From NCBI RefSeq assembly GCF_002211305.1, contig NZ_LOKW01000026.1:124001-188000 (forward strand): 64,000 bases of DNA, in the 5' to 3' direction. The notes below the pieces were generated by a model. The model was not told the DNA's origin and did not search any database. It worked only from the letters and a program-made list of their open reading frames with translations. The stretch is from Rhizobium sp. R634. Its GTDB lineage: Bacteria > Pseudomonadota > Alphaproteobacteria > Rhizobiales > Rhizobiaceae. Positions within the stretch are counted from its first letter, which is position 1; each line of letters opens with the position of its first letter. Positions 50,294-59,016 of this stretch are shown here, in pieces. The position numbers were made by a program, and so were the translations under genes.

Positions 50294-52150
50294 TCAAAGC
50301 GTGCGGCTTCGCCACAGCCAGGCATCGATATGGCTTGTACGGCCGCGCAGCTCCGTTTCCAGGGGACCTTCGATCTGGCCCGATTCAAGGAGCACGCTGT
50401 CCTCGCCTGCGGCGGCAACGATTTCGGCGCTGAGCGCCAGCTCGACGCCGTGACGCGCGGCCACTTCCATCAGGCGGCTGCCGACATTCACCGTGTCGCC
50501 CGCCGCCGTGATCTGCTGCCGGTCGCCGGTGCCGAGCCGCGAGGCGACGATCGGCCCGCAATGGGCGCCGACCTTGAAGCCGATCTTCTTCTGAGCGAAG
50601 CTGGCATGTTTTCCAAGCCATGCCCGCGTGCGGTCGCAGAGGCGGACCGCACAGGCGACAGCACGGGCTGCATCGTCGTCGGCGGGCTCCGGCAGGCCGA
50701 ACAGGATCATCGCGCCGTCACCCATGAAGCTGGTGATGGCGCCGCCGTGAGCGCGTGCCTCCTCGTCGATCAGCTCGAAGAAGCCGCTCAGAACCTCGCT
50801 GACCTTTACCGGCCCGAGGTCTTCGCTGAGGCCGGTAAAGCCGGAGAGATCGATGAAGACGACGGCGGCGTCCTGGCGCACCGGCTTCGCAAGGAAATCC
50901 GGGTTGTGCGCCAGCCACTCTCCGAGGCCGGGCGCCTCGATGCGCTGCAGGAGCGCGCTCTGAGCCGCGAAATGGCGTGCGCGGCCGCGGTCGAGCCAAA
51001 GCTCGGCTGCCCCGAAGATCAGCGCCGGCGGCAATGCAGCCGCGATCGGCAGTGCTGCGCTCAGCCAATAGCCATGGGCAAAGGCCGACAGGTTGAGCAT
51101 CGCCCAGACGATGAGCGTCAGCACGATGACGACATAGCCGGCGGCACTACGCCGCCATGCAATCAGCGAAACGAGCAGGACGGACAGCCCGACAGCGATG
51201 CCGGCGTCGATCAGCCGTATCCTGTGGTCCCGCACCATGCCGTCGCCGGCGATGAGATGGGTGATCGCCGTCGACATCACCTCCACACCTGGCATGACGG
51301 GATCGAACGGCGTCGGGAAGACATCGCCGCCGCCGGTCACGGTGGAGCCGATGACGACGACGCGGCCCGAAACCGCATCCGCCGGCAGCTTGCCGTCCAG
51401 CGCATCGGCGGCGCTGAAGGTGGCGATGCTCCCATGTCCACCATAGAAAGTCACCGGCAGGCGCAGGCCGATATCTGTGGGAATGCGCAGGTTCCCCAGC
51501 ATGATGGCACCGGGTTCGATCGCGGGATCGACACCGAGCGCCACCGAAGCGGCACGGAGCGGAAAAGCCGGATCCAGCCGGTCGGCGGCGCGCGAGATCA
51601 GCGGAATGAAGCGCGGTGTGCCGGTCTGGTCGGTTGCGACATTGACGACGCCGACTGCCGCCGCGTCGGAAAAACGCGGAAGCGGCAAGAGAAGATGATT
51701 TGCCTCCGGAATGGCGGCAAGCGGATCGCCGGCCGCATCTGTGACCTGCTGGCTGCTCCGGGCAAAGGTGGCCGCCGCTGCAATCACCGAAGACCCCTGG
51801 CGGAGGGCGGAAGCGAGCGCAGCGTCACCCTCCTCCGGCCCGGGGTCGACGAGCAGGATGTCGAGCGCCACGGCTTTCGGCTTCAGCGCGTTGATCGCGC
51901 TGAGGAGCCGCGCAAGCGTCGCCCGGTCGAGCGGATAGCCGTGGGCTACGGCGGTGCGGTCGTCGATCGCGACGATCGAGACGATAGGCGGCGGCGCTTT
52001 CGCCCCGACGACGACGCTGCGGATGTCGGTGAGCGAAGCTTCCATCCGGTCGAGAAGGCCGATTCGCGCATCGAGATTGAGATAGCCGAGCGCAGCCCCC
52101 CAAAGGCCGGCGAGCAGCAGCATGATCATCGTCAGCAGGCGATGATTCAT
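50294..52150 (-). CDS. CHASE2-domain class III adenylate cyclase
   Basis: 618 residues from the ATG at 52150, 4 bases after the fecR-like gene. N-terminal membrane helix (LLTMIMLLLAGLWGAALGYL), periplasmic CHASE2 sensor domain (PPIVSIVAIDDRTAVAHGYP, PKAVALDILLVDPGPEEGDA, VVVIGSTVTGGGDVFPTPFD), three helices (about 335-420), then the cyclase catalytic domain: VVFIDLSGFTGLSEDLG and ITSFMGDGAMILFG supply the metal Asp residues, with TAAGDTVNVGSRLMEV. It should make cAMP in response to an extracellular cue. The FecR partner upstream is a recurrent companion. Confidence 0.93.
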   Translation of the reverse strand: MNHRLLTMIMLLLAGLWGAALGYLNLDARIGLLDRMEASLTDIRSVVVGAKAPPPIVSIVAIDDRTAVAHGYPLDRATLARLLSAINALKPKAVALDILLVDPGPEEGDAALASALRQGSSVIAAAATFARSSQQVTDAAGDPLAAIPEANHLLLPLPRFSDAAAVGVVNVATDQTGTPRFIPLISRAADRLDPAFPLRAASVALGVDPAIEPGAIMLGNLRIPTDIGLRLPVTFYGGHGSIATFSAADALDGKLPADAVSGRVVVIGSTVTGGGDVFPTPFDPVMPGVEVMSTAITHLIAGDGMVRDHRIRLIDAGIAVGLSVLLVSLIAWRRSAAGYVVIVLTLIVWAMLNLSAFAHGYWLSAALPIAAALPPALIFGAAELWLDRGRARHFAAQSALLQRIEAPGLGEWLAHNPDFLAKPVRQDAAVVFIDLSGFTGLSEDLGPVKVSEVLSGFFELIDEEARAHGGAITSFMGDGAMILFGLPEPADDDAARAVACAVRLCDRTRAWLGKHASFAQKKIGFKVGAHCGPIVASRLGTGDRQQITAAGDTVNVGSRLMEVAARHGVELALSAEIVAAAGEDSVLLESGQIEGPLETELRGRTSHIDAWLWRSRTL

Positions 52151-52154
52151 GGAT

Positions 52155-52673
52155 TTATTGGCCCAGGCGGGCAAGAAGCGCGGCCGCACGCGTCGCCGGC
52201 CAGCGGCGCACGACAAGCGGCTCGGTTCCACCACTGACATCGACGCCCTCGCCCGGCGACAGCACTACCGGCGCACCGGCCGGCCGGCGGACGGCGACGC
52301 TGCCTCTGACGACCAGCACCGAGGTCTTGCCGCTTGCAACGTCGACAGCCCATTGCGTGCCGCGCACCGCGGCGATCGCCTGCGGCGTCACGACCTGAAA
52401 ACCGCCCGCGTGCTGGCTGCTGTCGACATCGACGAGGACGGCCTTGCTGCGCAGCGACAGGGAATCCGGGCTGCCGTCGCGATTGCGATCGCTGAGGCGG
52501 AAGGACGCGCCGGCTTCCGCGGTCACTTTGACGCCGCCCGGGCAAGTGAGCACCTGACGGGAGCTAGCATCGCGCGACACCGAGCAGCCGGCGGACTGAG
52601 CAAAGGCGGTCCCATAGGGAAACAGCCCGACCGCGAGTGCGGCAGTAAATAGACTGCGAAGCATCTTAGTCAT
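52155..52673 (-). CDS. periplasmic FecR-domain protein
   Basis: 172 residues with a signal peptide (MTKMLRSLFTAALAVGLFPY, cut near AFA-QS). FecR core: QVVTPQAIAAVRGTQWAVDV, VLVVRGSVAVRRPAGAPVVL and SPGEGVDVSGG. Unlike iron-uptake FecR it has no cytoplasmic N-terminal domain, and no sigma factor gene is nearby. It ends 4 bases before the CHASE2 cyclase gene. FecR plus CHASE2 plus cyclase is a known pairing, so it is probably the periplasmic accessory of that sensor. Confidence 0.9.
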   Translation of the reverse strand: MTKMLRSLFTAALAVGLFPYGTAFAQSAGCSVSRDASSRQVLTCPGGVKVTAEAGASFRLSDRNRDGSPDSLSLRSKAVLVDVDSSQHAGGFQVVTPQAIAAVRGTQWAVDVASGKTSVLVVRGSVAVRRPAGAPVVLSPGEGVDVSGGTEPLVVRRWPATRAAALLARLGQ

Positions 52674-52796
52674 GGAAAGCCCCTTTGACTGTGCGGAGCA
52701 GCTTTTACGAAAGTGTCCGCCAACCGTCTTCTTCCATTTGGGGCATGATAGCTGAATTCAGATATTTCCCCATGCGAAAAAAACTGCCCCAAGCCC

Positions 52797-53943
52797 TCAG
52801 CGGCTGGCGATAGTTTCGGGCGCCGGTCCGGCGTAGCGCGCTCGCGGCCGGATCAACTGTCCGCTTTCGATCTGCTCCATCGCATGCGCCAGCCAGCCCG
52901 TCGTGCGGGCAAGCGAAAAGACGATGATCGGCGCCTCCCTGGGAAGATCGAAGGCGGAGGCCATCGCGGCAAGCGCGAAATCGATGTTGACCTTCTCGCC
53001 GACCATCGCCTCGCCGGCGTCCCGGAGTTCGGTGAATTTCGCTGGCAGAGGGAAATGCGACAGTAGCGTCAAGGCCCTGACATCGCCGTCGGGATAGAGC
53101 GGATGGCCGAAGGCCGAAAGGGAGTTGCCCTGTGCAAGCGTGCGGCGGATCGCTTGCTCCGCCCCGACGCCAGCCGTCGCCTCGATCAATGCGTCGACAC
53201 TCTGCCAGGCGGCGCCGTGCAACGGTCCTGTCAGGGTCGAAAGGCCGGAAAGCACCGAGGCCGAAAGGGCAGCACCCGCCGATGCCGTCACCCGCGCCGC
53301 GAAAGTCGAGGCATTCAGTTCGTGATCGGCAAGCAGCACCAAAGCGCAGCGCAGGCAATCGGCCGCCTGCGGCCGCTGCCAGCTTGCGGCCAGCCTGACA
53401 TGCAGCGGCTGGTCGGAGGGCCCGGGAGCCAATGCATCGGCGACCGTGGACAGAACATCATGCGCGTCGCGCCGAAGTGCTGCCTGCGATCGGCCGAGCG
53501 ATGGTAGATCCGCCGTCACCCGCCCGGCAAGTGCCAGAAAGGCCGTCTGAAGCGAGGGGGGCGACATATTTGCCGGCGCTGTCCGAGGAAGCTGCTGCCG
53601 CCCCGTTCCAGAGCAAGGCGGCGGCGTGTTCCAAGGTCGCCGCCTCGGCAAAATCGGCAGCATCCCGCCCGCGATAAAACAGGCGTCCGCCGATGATGGT
53701 CGAGATTGCCGATGGGAGAACCGGGTCACCCCACCGGATCGTCTCGGCGGCGACGGTCTCTGCCTTGCGGCGACCGGCATGGCGCTCGGCCAGCCGCTGC
53801 ACGTCGGCCGCCTGGTAAAGGCTGCGGCGTGGATCGGCGGGATCGGGCTTGGCACGAATGCGCCCGCGGCTGACATTCGCGTAGAGCGTCTGCGGCTTGG
53901 TCTTCAGCGCCCGAAGCGCCTCCTCGGCGGTCAGCCACGACAT
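52797..53943 (-). pseudogene. HTH-citrate-synthase homologue split by a frameshift in a C6 run
   Basis: From the ATG at 53943 the frame reads MSWLTAEEALRALKTKPQTL, a helix-turn-helix 17-like start, then the citrate-synthase N domain (IGGRLFYRGRDAADFAEAAT). The open frame then leaves the family after KYVAP, at a run of six C (minus strand; 53556-53561). Removing one C joins it to SLQTAFLALAGRVTADLPSL and a full C-terminal citrate-synthase part (DHELNASTFAARVTASAGAA, GPLHGAAWQS, AFGHPLYP, EKVNIDFALAA). The joined product is about 381 residues. It could be a pseudogene, a sequencing slip, or slippage-controlled expression. Confidence 0.8.
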
Positions 53944-53955
53944 CGGGGCCCCATA

Positions 53956-53985
53956 TTGATCGATTGCATCAAGATTGACGTCAAT
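53956..53985. promoter_or_regulatory. dyads in the divergent gap between the two citrate-synthase homologues
   Basis: TTGAT (53956-53960) is answered by ATCAA (53968-53972), and ATTGACGTCAAT (53974-53985) is a perfect 12-base palindrome. The gap is only 84 bases, so both promoters and a shared operator must lie here. The N-terminal HTH of the frameshifted homologue is a candidate binder. Confidence 0.5.
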
Positions 53986-54027
53986 AAAACTAGATCGGAT
54001 CATCCAGACCGTAAAGGAGAAAACATC

Positions 54028-55116
54028 ATGAAAAACGGCTTGGAAGATGTCATTGCCGCCGAAACGCAGCTTTCGGATGTCGACGGCGAAGCGGGACGGC
54101 TGATCATCCGCGGCATATCGCTGGATCAGCTGGTCGGGGGCAGCAGCTATGAGGGCGTCGCCGCCTTGTTGCTCGACGGACTGGTGGAACGAAGCTTCGA
54201 CGAAACGCAGCTGCGCGAATGGCTGGCGAAAGCGCGAACCAGGGTTTTCGATCACATCAAGGCGGCCGATCCTTCGCTGCTCGCTCTGCCGCCGGTCGAT
54301 GCGATGCGTGCGCTGATCGCCCGCTTGTCGGACGGCGAAGATTTCGACACCGTCCTCGCCCTTCTGGCCGCACCGGCGGTCTTCCTGCCGGCGATCCTGC
54401 GCCTTCAGCGCTGCGAACAGCCGATCGAACCCAACGCCTCGCTGTCACAGGCAGCCGATATCCTGCGCATGTTGACCGGAAACGCGCCGAGCAAGGAGCA
54501 GACGGCAGCCCTCGATGCCTATCTCGTGACGATTTCGGATCACGGTCTCAACGCCTCGACTTTCGCATCACGCGTCATCGCCTCGACCCAGGCAGGCCTC
54601 ACCTCCTCCGTGCTGGCGGCGCTGAGCGCGCTGAAGGGACCGCTGCATGGCGGCGCGCCCGGTCCGGTGCTCGACATGCTGGATGCGATCGGAACGGCGG
54701 AGAATGCCGGCCAATGGCTCGGCGAAGCGCTCGATCGCGGCGAAAGGCTGATGGGTTTCGGCCACCGCATCTACCGCGTCCGCGATCCGCGCGCCGATGC
54801 GCTGAAAGGCGTACTGAAGCCATTGATCGCAACCGGCCAGGTGGACAGCGCTCGCGGCGCACTGGCCGAGGCGGTAGAGGCCGCTGCATTGGCAGTTTTG
54901 AAAGTCCGCAAGCCGAACCGGCTGCTCGACGTCAACGTCGAGTTCTACACCGCTCTGCTGCTCGAGGCACTCGGCTTCCCGCGTGAGGCTTTCACCGGCG
55001 TCTTTGCGATCGGCCGAACGGTCGGATGGCTGGCGCACGCCCGCGAGCAGGCGCTCGACGGCCGGCTGATCCGCCCGCGCTCGGTCTATATCGGCCCATT
55101 GCCGGCCGCTGCCTGA
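54028..55116 (+). CDS. citrate synthase / 2-methylcitrate synthase family protein
   Basis: 362 residues; AGGAGA 8 bases before the ATG. The fold is citrate synthase-like: GRLIIRGISLDQLVGGSSYE, ISDHGLNASTFASRVIASTQ (catalytic His region), LKGPLHGGAPGPVLDMLD, GFGHRIYRVRDPRADAL (His ligand), and VNVEFYTALLLEALGFP where the catalytic Asp would be expected but Glu is seen (VEFYTA). It condenses acyl-CoA with a keto acid; oxaloacetate or another acceptor is not decidable. Divergent from its frameshifted paralogue and unlikely to be the main gltA. Confidence 0.85.
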   Translation: MKNGLEDVIAAETQLSDVDGEAGRLIIRGISLDQLVGGSSYEGVAALLLDGLVERSFDETQLREWLAKARTRVFDHIKAADPSLLALPPVDAMRALIARLSDGEDFDTVLALLAAPAVFLPAILRLQRCEQPIEPNASLSQAADILRMLTGNAPSKEQTAALDAYLVTISDHGLNASTFASRVIASTQAGLTSSVLAALSALKGPLHGGAPGPVLDMLDAIGTAENAGQWLGEALDRGERLMGFGHRIYRVRDPRADALKGVLKPLIATGQVDSARGALAEAVEAAALAVLKVRKPNRLLDVNVEFYTALLLEALGFPREAFTGVFAIGRTVGWLAHAREQALDGRLIRPRSVYIGPLPAAA

Positions 55117-55155
55117 AGCTTGAATTCGGTGGCGGGAAACTCCTGCCGCCGATCT

Positions 55156-55626
55156 TCAGCCGCCGACGAAGGCGGCAAGTTTGTCGAGCGTCAAACGGCA
55201 GCCTTCCTCATTGTCTTCGAGCCGAATGCCGGAGGGGATGTCTTCGCAGACCATCGTTACAACGGTGCCGCCATCGACACGCGACAATGTCGTCGCAAGG
55301 GTCATTTCGCCGGAAAAGCTCTCGTCCTCGGAATCGAAAACCGTGACCCAGACGATCTGCTGGTCAGCGACGAGCCTTGCGAAGCGGCCTTCGAACCGGT
55401 CCGTCTTCTCCGAGGTCTTGCCGAGTTGCGAAGTTTCGTCATCGGGATAGACGAGCGACATGCTGAAGGCGCCGCCTTCCCAGCCTTCGAAGGCGTGGAC
55501 GATGCCCGTCATCGAGGCGGGCGGAAGCCAGGTCGCGACGGCCTCCGCATCGAGGAAAGCACGGTAAATGCGCTCCGGCGGCGCCGCAATGAGGCGTGAA
55601 ACGGTCGTGCTGCGTCCTGTCGTCAT
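55156..55626 (-). CDS. SRPBCC (AHSA1-type) domain protein
   Basis: 156 residues from the ATG at 55626. AHSA1/START-like features: TVSRLIAAPPERIYRAFLDA, EAVATWLPPASMTGIVHAFE, then WEGGAFSMSLVY, and the C-terminal helix of a hydrophobic-pocket fold (NEEGCRLTLDKLAAFVGG). These small cytoplasmic proteins bind lipids or polyketides or act with Hsp90; the ligand is unknown. The upstream ribosome site is weak. Confidence 0.8.
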   Translation of the reverse strand: MTTGRSTTVSRLIAAPPERIYRAFLDAEAVATWLPPASMTGIVHAFEGWEGGAFSMSLVYPDDETSQLGKTSEKTDRFEGRFARLVADQQIVWVTVFDSEDESFSGEMTLATTLSRVDGGTVVTMVCEDIPSGIRLEDNEEGCRLTLDKLAAFVGG

Positions 55627-55657
55627 GCCGGTGAGATAGCGCAAATACCGGCCTTAT

Positions 55658-55685
55658 CCAGACCGCGCGAAGCTGCGCGATCTGG
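55658..55685 (-). terminator. hairpin after pyrG
   Basis: CCAGACCGCGCG (plus strand from 55658) can pair with the complementary CGCGATCTGG ending at 55685 with one mismatch. It is just after the pyrG stop (minus strand). No clear T-run follows, so termination is uncertain. Confidence 0.35.
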
Positions 55686-55697
55686 CCTTGGCAGTGG

Positions 55698-57326
55698 TCA
55701 GACGAGACGGCTCTGTTCCGTTGCTGCTTCGATGAAGCTTGCAAACAGCGGATGCGGGTCGAGTGGACGGCTCTTCAGTTCCGGGTGGTACTGTACGCCG
55801 ATGAACCAGGGATGATCGGGATATTCGATCGTCTCCGGCAGCACGCCGTCGGGCGACATGCCGGAGAAGACGAGGCCGCAGTTTTCCAGCCGGTCTTTGT
55901 AATCGACATTGACTTCATAGCGATGCCGATGGCGCTCGGAAATATCGGTCGAACCGTAGATCTCGGAGATCTTCGTGCCCTTCTTCAGCGCCGCCTTGTA
56001 GGCGCCGAGGCGCATCGTGCCGCCGAGGTCGCCGGCTGCCGTGCGTTTCTCCAGCGCATTGCCCTTGACCCACTCGGTCATCAGGCCGACCACGGGCTCC
56101 TTCGTCGGGCCGAATTCGGTCGACGATGCGGCCTCGACGTCGGCCAGGTTGCGGGCCGCTTCGATCACGGCCATCTGCATGCCGAAGCAGATGCCGAAAT
56201 ACGGCACCTTGCGCTCGCGGGCGAAGCGGGCCGCAAGGATTTTGCCTTCGGAGCCGCGTTCGCCGAAGCCGCCGGGCACGAGAATGCCGTGGACCTTTTC
56301 CAGATAGGGTGCGGGATCTTCCTTCTCGAAGATCTCCGACTCGATCCATTCGAGCTTGACCTTGACGCGATTGGCGATGCCGCCGTGGTGCAGCGCTTCG
56401 ATCAGCGACTTATAGGCGTCCTTCAGGCCGGTATATTTGCCGACGATCGCGATCGTCACCTCGCCTTCCGGCGTACGGATGCGGTTGCAGACCTCTTCCC
56501 ACTGTTCCAGGCGCGGCTTCGGCGCCGGCTCGATGCCGAAGGCAGCCAGCACTTCGCCGTCGAGGCCTTCCTTGTGGTAGGCCATCGGCACATCGTAGAT
56601 GTTGGCGACGTCGAGCGCCTGGATGACCGCGGACGGGCGAACGTTGCAGAACAGCGAGAGCTTGCGGCGCTCGGCTTCCGGAATTTCGCGGTCGGCGCGC
56701 ACCAGCAGGATGTCGGGGTGGATGCCGAGCGCCTGCAGTTCCTTGACGGAATGCTGCGTCGGCTTGGTCTTCAGCTCGCCGGCCGCCGGAATATAGGGCA
56801 TCAGCGTCAGGTGGACATAAACGGCGGTGCCGCGCGGCAGGTCGTTGCCGAGCTGGCGGATCGCTTCCATGAAGGGCATCGCCTCGATATCGCCGACCGT
56901 GCCGCCGATCTCGCAGATGACGAAATCGTAGTCGTCATTGCCCTCGATGACGAAATCCTTGATCTCGTTGGTGACGTGCGGAATGACCTGAACCGTCGCG
57001 CCGAGATAGTCGCCGCGCCGCTCCTTGTCGATGATATTCTTGTAGATGCGGCCGGTGGTGATGTTGTCGGTCTTGGTCGCCGAACGCCCTGTGAAGCGTT
57101 CGTAGTGGCCGAGATCGAGATCGGTTTCCGCGCCGTCGTCGGTGACGAAGACTTCGCCGTGCTGGGTCGGGCTCATCGTGCCCGGGTCCACGTTCAGATA
57201 GGGGTCGAGCTTGCGAAGCCGCACCCGATATCCACGGGCCTGCAGCAACGCTCCGAGAGCCGCGGCCGCGATTCCTTTTCCGAGGGAAGAAACCACGCCG
57301 CCAGTGATGAATACGTATCGCGCCAT
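55698..57326 (-). CDS. pyrG: CTP synthase
   Basis: 542 residues from the ATG at 57326; the frame extends 12 codons upstream without a good start. Synthetase domain: MARYVFITGGVVSSLGKGIA, LDPYLNVDPGTMSPTQHGEV. Glutaminase domain: the nucleophile Cys in YFGICFGMQMAVIEAARN, GGFGERGSEGK, and the C-terminal His/Glu in GVQYHPELKSRPLDPHPLFA. Makes CTP from UTP, ATP and glutamine. It follows secG on the same strand after a terminator. Confidence 0.98.
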   Translation of the reverse strand: MARYVFITGGVVSSLGKGIAAAALGALLQARGYRVRLRKLDPYLNVDPGTMSPTQHGEVFVTDDGAETDLDLGHYERFTGRSATKTDNITTGRIYKNIIDKERRGDYLGATVQVIPHVTNEIKDFVIEGNDDYDFVICEIGGTVGDIEAMPFMEAIRQLGNDLPRGTAVYVHLTLMPYIPAAGELKTKPTQHSVKELQALGIHPDILLVRADREIPEAERRKLSLFCNVRPSAVIQALDVANIYDVPMAYHKEGLDGEVLAAFGIEPAPKPRLEQWEEVCNRIRTPEGEVTIAIVGKYTGLKDAYKSLIEALHHGGIANRVKVKLEWIESEIFEKEDPAPYLEKVHGILVPGGFGERGSEGKILAARFARERKVPYFGICFGMQMAVIEAARNLADVEAASSTEFGPTKEPVVGLMTEWVKGNALEKRTAAGDLGGTMRLGAYKAALKKGTKISEIYGSTDISERHRHRYEVNVDYKDRLENCGLVFSGMSPDGVLPETIEYPDHPWFIGVQYHPELKSRPLDPHPLFASFIEAATEQSRLV

Positions 57327-57411
57327 GGGATTCACCGGATACCTTTTCAAAAACGATTCCACCAGCCCAAAAATTCTTTTCCAGAACTTTCGGAGCGTGC
57401 CGCGGGAATCT

Positions 57412-57448
57412 GAACAAAAGAAAACCGGCAGACCCGAGGGCCTGCCGG
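57412..57448 (-). terminator. Rho-independent terminator of secG
   Basis: On the minus strand CCGGCAG (57448-57442) pairs with CTGCCGG (57431-57425), followed by TTTTCTTTT. It separates secG from pyrG. Confidence 0.85.
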
Positions 57449-57469
57449 CGGTTTATGTCGTTGCCCGGT

Positions 57470-58003
57470 TTACTGTCCCGTCGGGACGCCGGAGGGCTGT
57501 GCCGGTGCCGGCGTGGCCGGAGCCGCGGGCGTTGCCGGAGCAGTCGCCGACGGAGCTGCCGGGGCAGTCGCCGCAGGTGCGTTGGCGGCCGGTGCCTGAG
57601 TTGCGGGCGCAGGCGTTGCGGGAGCCTGGGCGGCCGGTGCCGGAGCGGCAGCGCCGCCGTTCGGAACGCCGTTGCCGGCCGGCTGTGTTGCCGGAGCCTG
57701 CGCGCCGCCGCCGAGCGAATCGAGAATGCCGTTGCCCTGGCCGCTCGTCGCCGGAATGCGGTCGAGAATGTCGGTCGGACGGCGTTCATATCGCGTCAGT
57801 ATGCCGAGGCCGAGCGAAGTGAGGAAGAACAGGGTCGCCAGGATCGCGGTCGTGCGCGTCAGCGCATTGGCCGTGCCGCGGGCCGACATGAAGCCCGATC
57901 CGCCGCCGATGCCGAGGCCGCCGCCTTCCGAGCGCTGGATGAGCACGACGCCGACGAGGGCGAGCACGATCATGAGATGGATGACAATCAATACTGTCTG
58001 CAT
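57470..58003 (-). CDS. secG: preprotein translocase subunit SecG with a long Ala/Pro tail
   Basis: 177 residues. The two-helix SecG core is in the first 75 residues (MQTVLIVIHLMIVLALVGVV then LIQRSEGGGLGIGGGSGFMS, and ILATLFFLTSLGLGILTR). It is part of the SecYEG channel. The remaining 100 residues are almost entirely Ala, Pro, Thr, Gln and Gly, with no predicted fold; the core is usually followed by far less. Gene order tpiA-secG-pyrG is usual in alphaproteobacteria. Confidence 0.95.
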   Translation of the reverse strand: MQTVLIVIHLMIVLALVGVVLIQRSEGGGLGIGGGSGFMSARGTANALTRTTAILATLFFLTSLGLGILTRYERRPTDILDRIPATSGQGNGILDSLGGGAQAPATQPAGNGVPNGGAAAPAPAAQAPATPAPATQAPAANAPAATAPAAPSATAPATPAAPATPAPAQPSGVPTGQ

Positions 58004-58122
58004 GGGTCCAGTCCTGCCCGCCTGGAGACGGACATAAGTAAGAATTCTGGCGGGTCTTTACATGAGGCTTTCGCCTATTCCAAGCCCTTCGGCCAGGAAT
58101 AAACCCAGGAATAAACAATGCA

Positions 58123-58893
58123 TCAGGCGAGCAGTGCCTCATAGGCCCGGTAGATGGCGAGGAAGTCGGCGGCTTTCAAGCTCGCCCCGCCGATCAGCGC
58201 TCCGTCGACATTGGCGATGCCGAGCAGCTCTACGGCATTGGCGGGCTTGACCGAGCCGCCGTAGAGAAGGCGCATCTTGCGGCCTTCATCGCCGAAGCGG
58301 GCAACGAGTTCCGCGCGCATAAAGGCGTGGGCCTTTTCGACATCGGCCGATGTCGGCGTCACACCGGTGCCGATCGCCCAGATCGGCTCATAGGCGATAA
58401 CGGTGTTCTCGGCAGTCGCGGTATCCGGAACCGAGGCGGAAAGCTGGCGCTTGATGACGTCGAGCTCCTGTCCGGCGCGGCGTTCGTCGGCCGTCTCGCC
58501 GATGCATATGATCGCCGTGAGCTCGGCGGCGAAAGCAGCCTCCGCCTTGGCGCGGACCAGATGGTCCGTTTCGGCATGGTCGGTGCGACGCTCGGAATGG
58601 CCGACGATCACATAGGTGCCGAAGCTATCGGCGATCATCTCGGCCGAGATATCGCCGGTATGCGCGCCTGACGGCTTCTGGTGGCAGTCCTGCGCGCCGA
58701 TCGCAAGCGGGCTGTCGGTGCAGAGCGCGGTTGCCACGTAGAGCAGCGTCGTCGGCGGGCAGATCAGCGCCTCGACCTTGCCGGAGAGCGGCGGTCGAAC
58801 GCCTTCGGCGATCGCCTTGATCTGATCGAGCGAGGCACGCATGCCGTTCATTTTCCAATTTCCCGCCACCAGCGGGCGCACGTCAGGTGTCAT
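58123..58893 (-). CDS. tpiA: triosephosphate isomerase
   Basis: 256 residues. TIM motifs: VAGNWKMNG (substrate Lys), IVGHSERR (catalytic His), VIAYEPIWAIGTG (catalytic Glu), and LLYGGSVKPANAVELLGIAN. It interconverts DHAP and GAP in glycolysis and Calvin-type metabolism. Upstream of secG, same strand, with about 120 bases between them. Confidence 0.98.
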   Translation of the reverse strand: MTPDVRPLVAGNWKMNGMRASLDQIKAIAEGVRPPLSGKVEALICPPTTLLYVATALCTDSPLAIGAQDCHQKPSGAHTGDISAEMIADSFGTYVIVGHSERRTDHAETDHLVRAKAEAAFAAELTAIICIGETADERRAGQELDVIKRQLSASVPDTATAENTVIAYEPIWAIGTGVTPTSADVEKAHAFMRAELVARFGDEGRKMRLLYGGSVKPANAVELLGIANVDGALIGGASLKAADFLAIYRAYEALLA

Positions 58894-59016
58894 GCCGGCC
58901 TTCCTAACTTCATATCCCCGGCCGCATTATCAAAAGCTTGCGGCAATGAAAAGCATCATGCCCTTGACGTAACGGGAATCTCTGCGATCTCGCGCATTTT
59001 TCTGCCGAAATCGCCG

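Noticed and set aside
55752..57413. 553-codon open frame opposite pyrG
   Set aside because: Shadow of pyrG.
58091..58120. Short direct repeat CAGGAATAAA between tpiA and secG
   Set aside because: Two copies of about 10 bases; too short to call a functional element.
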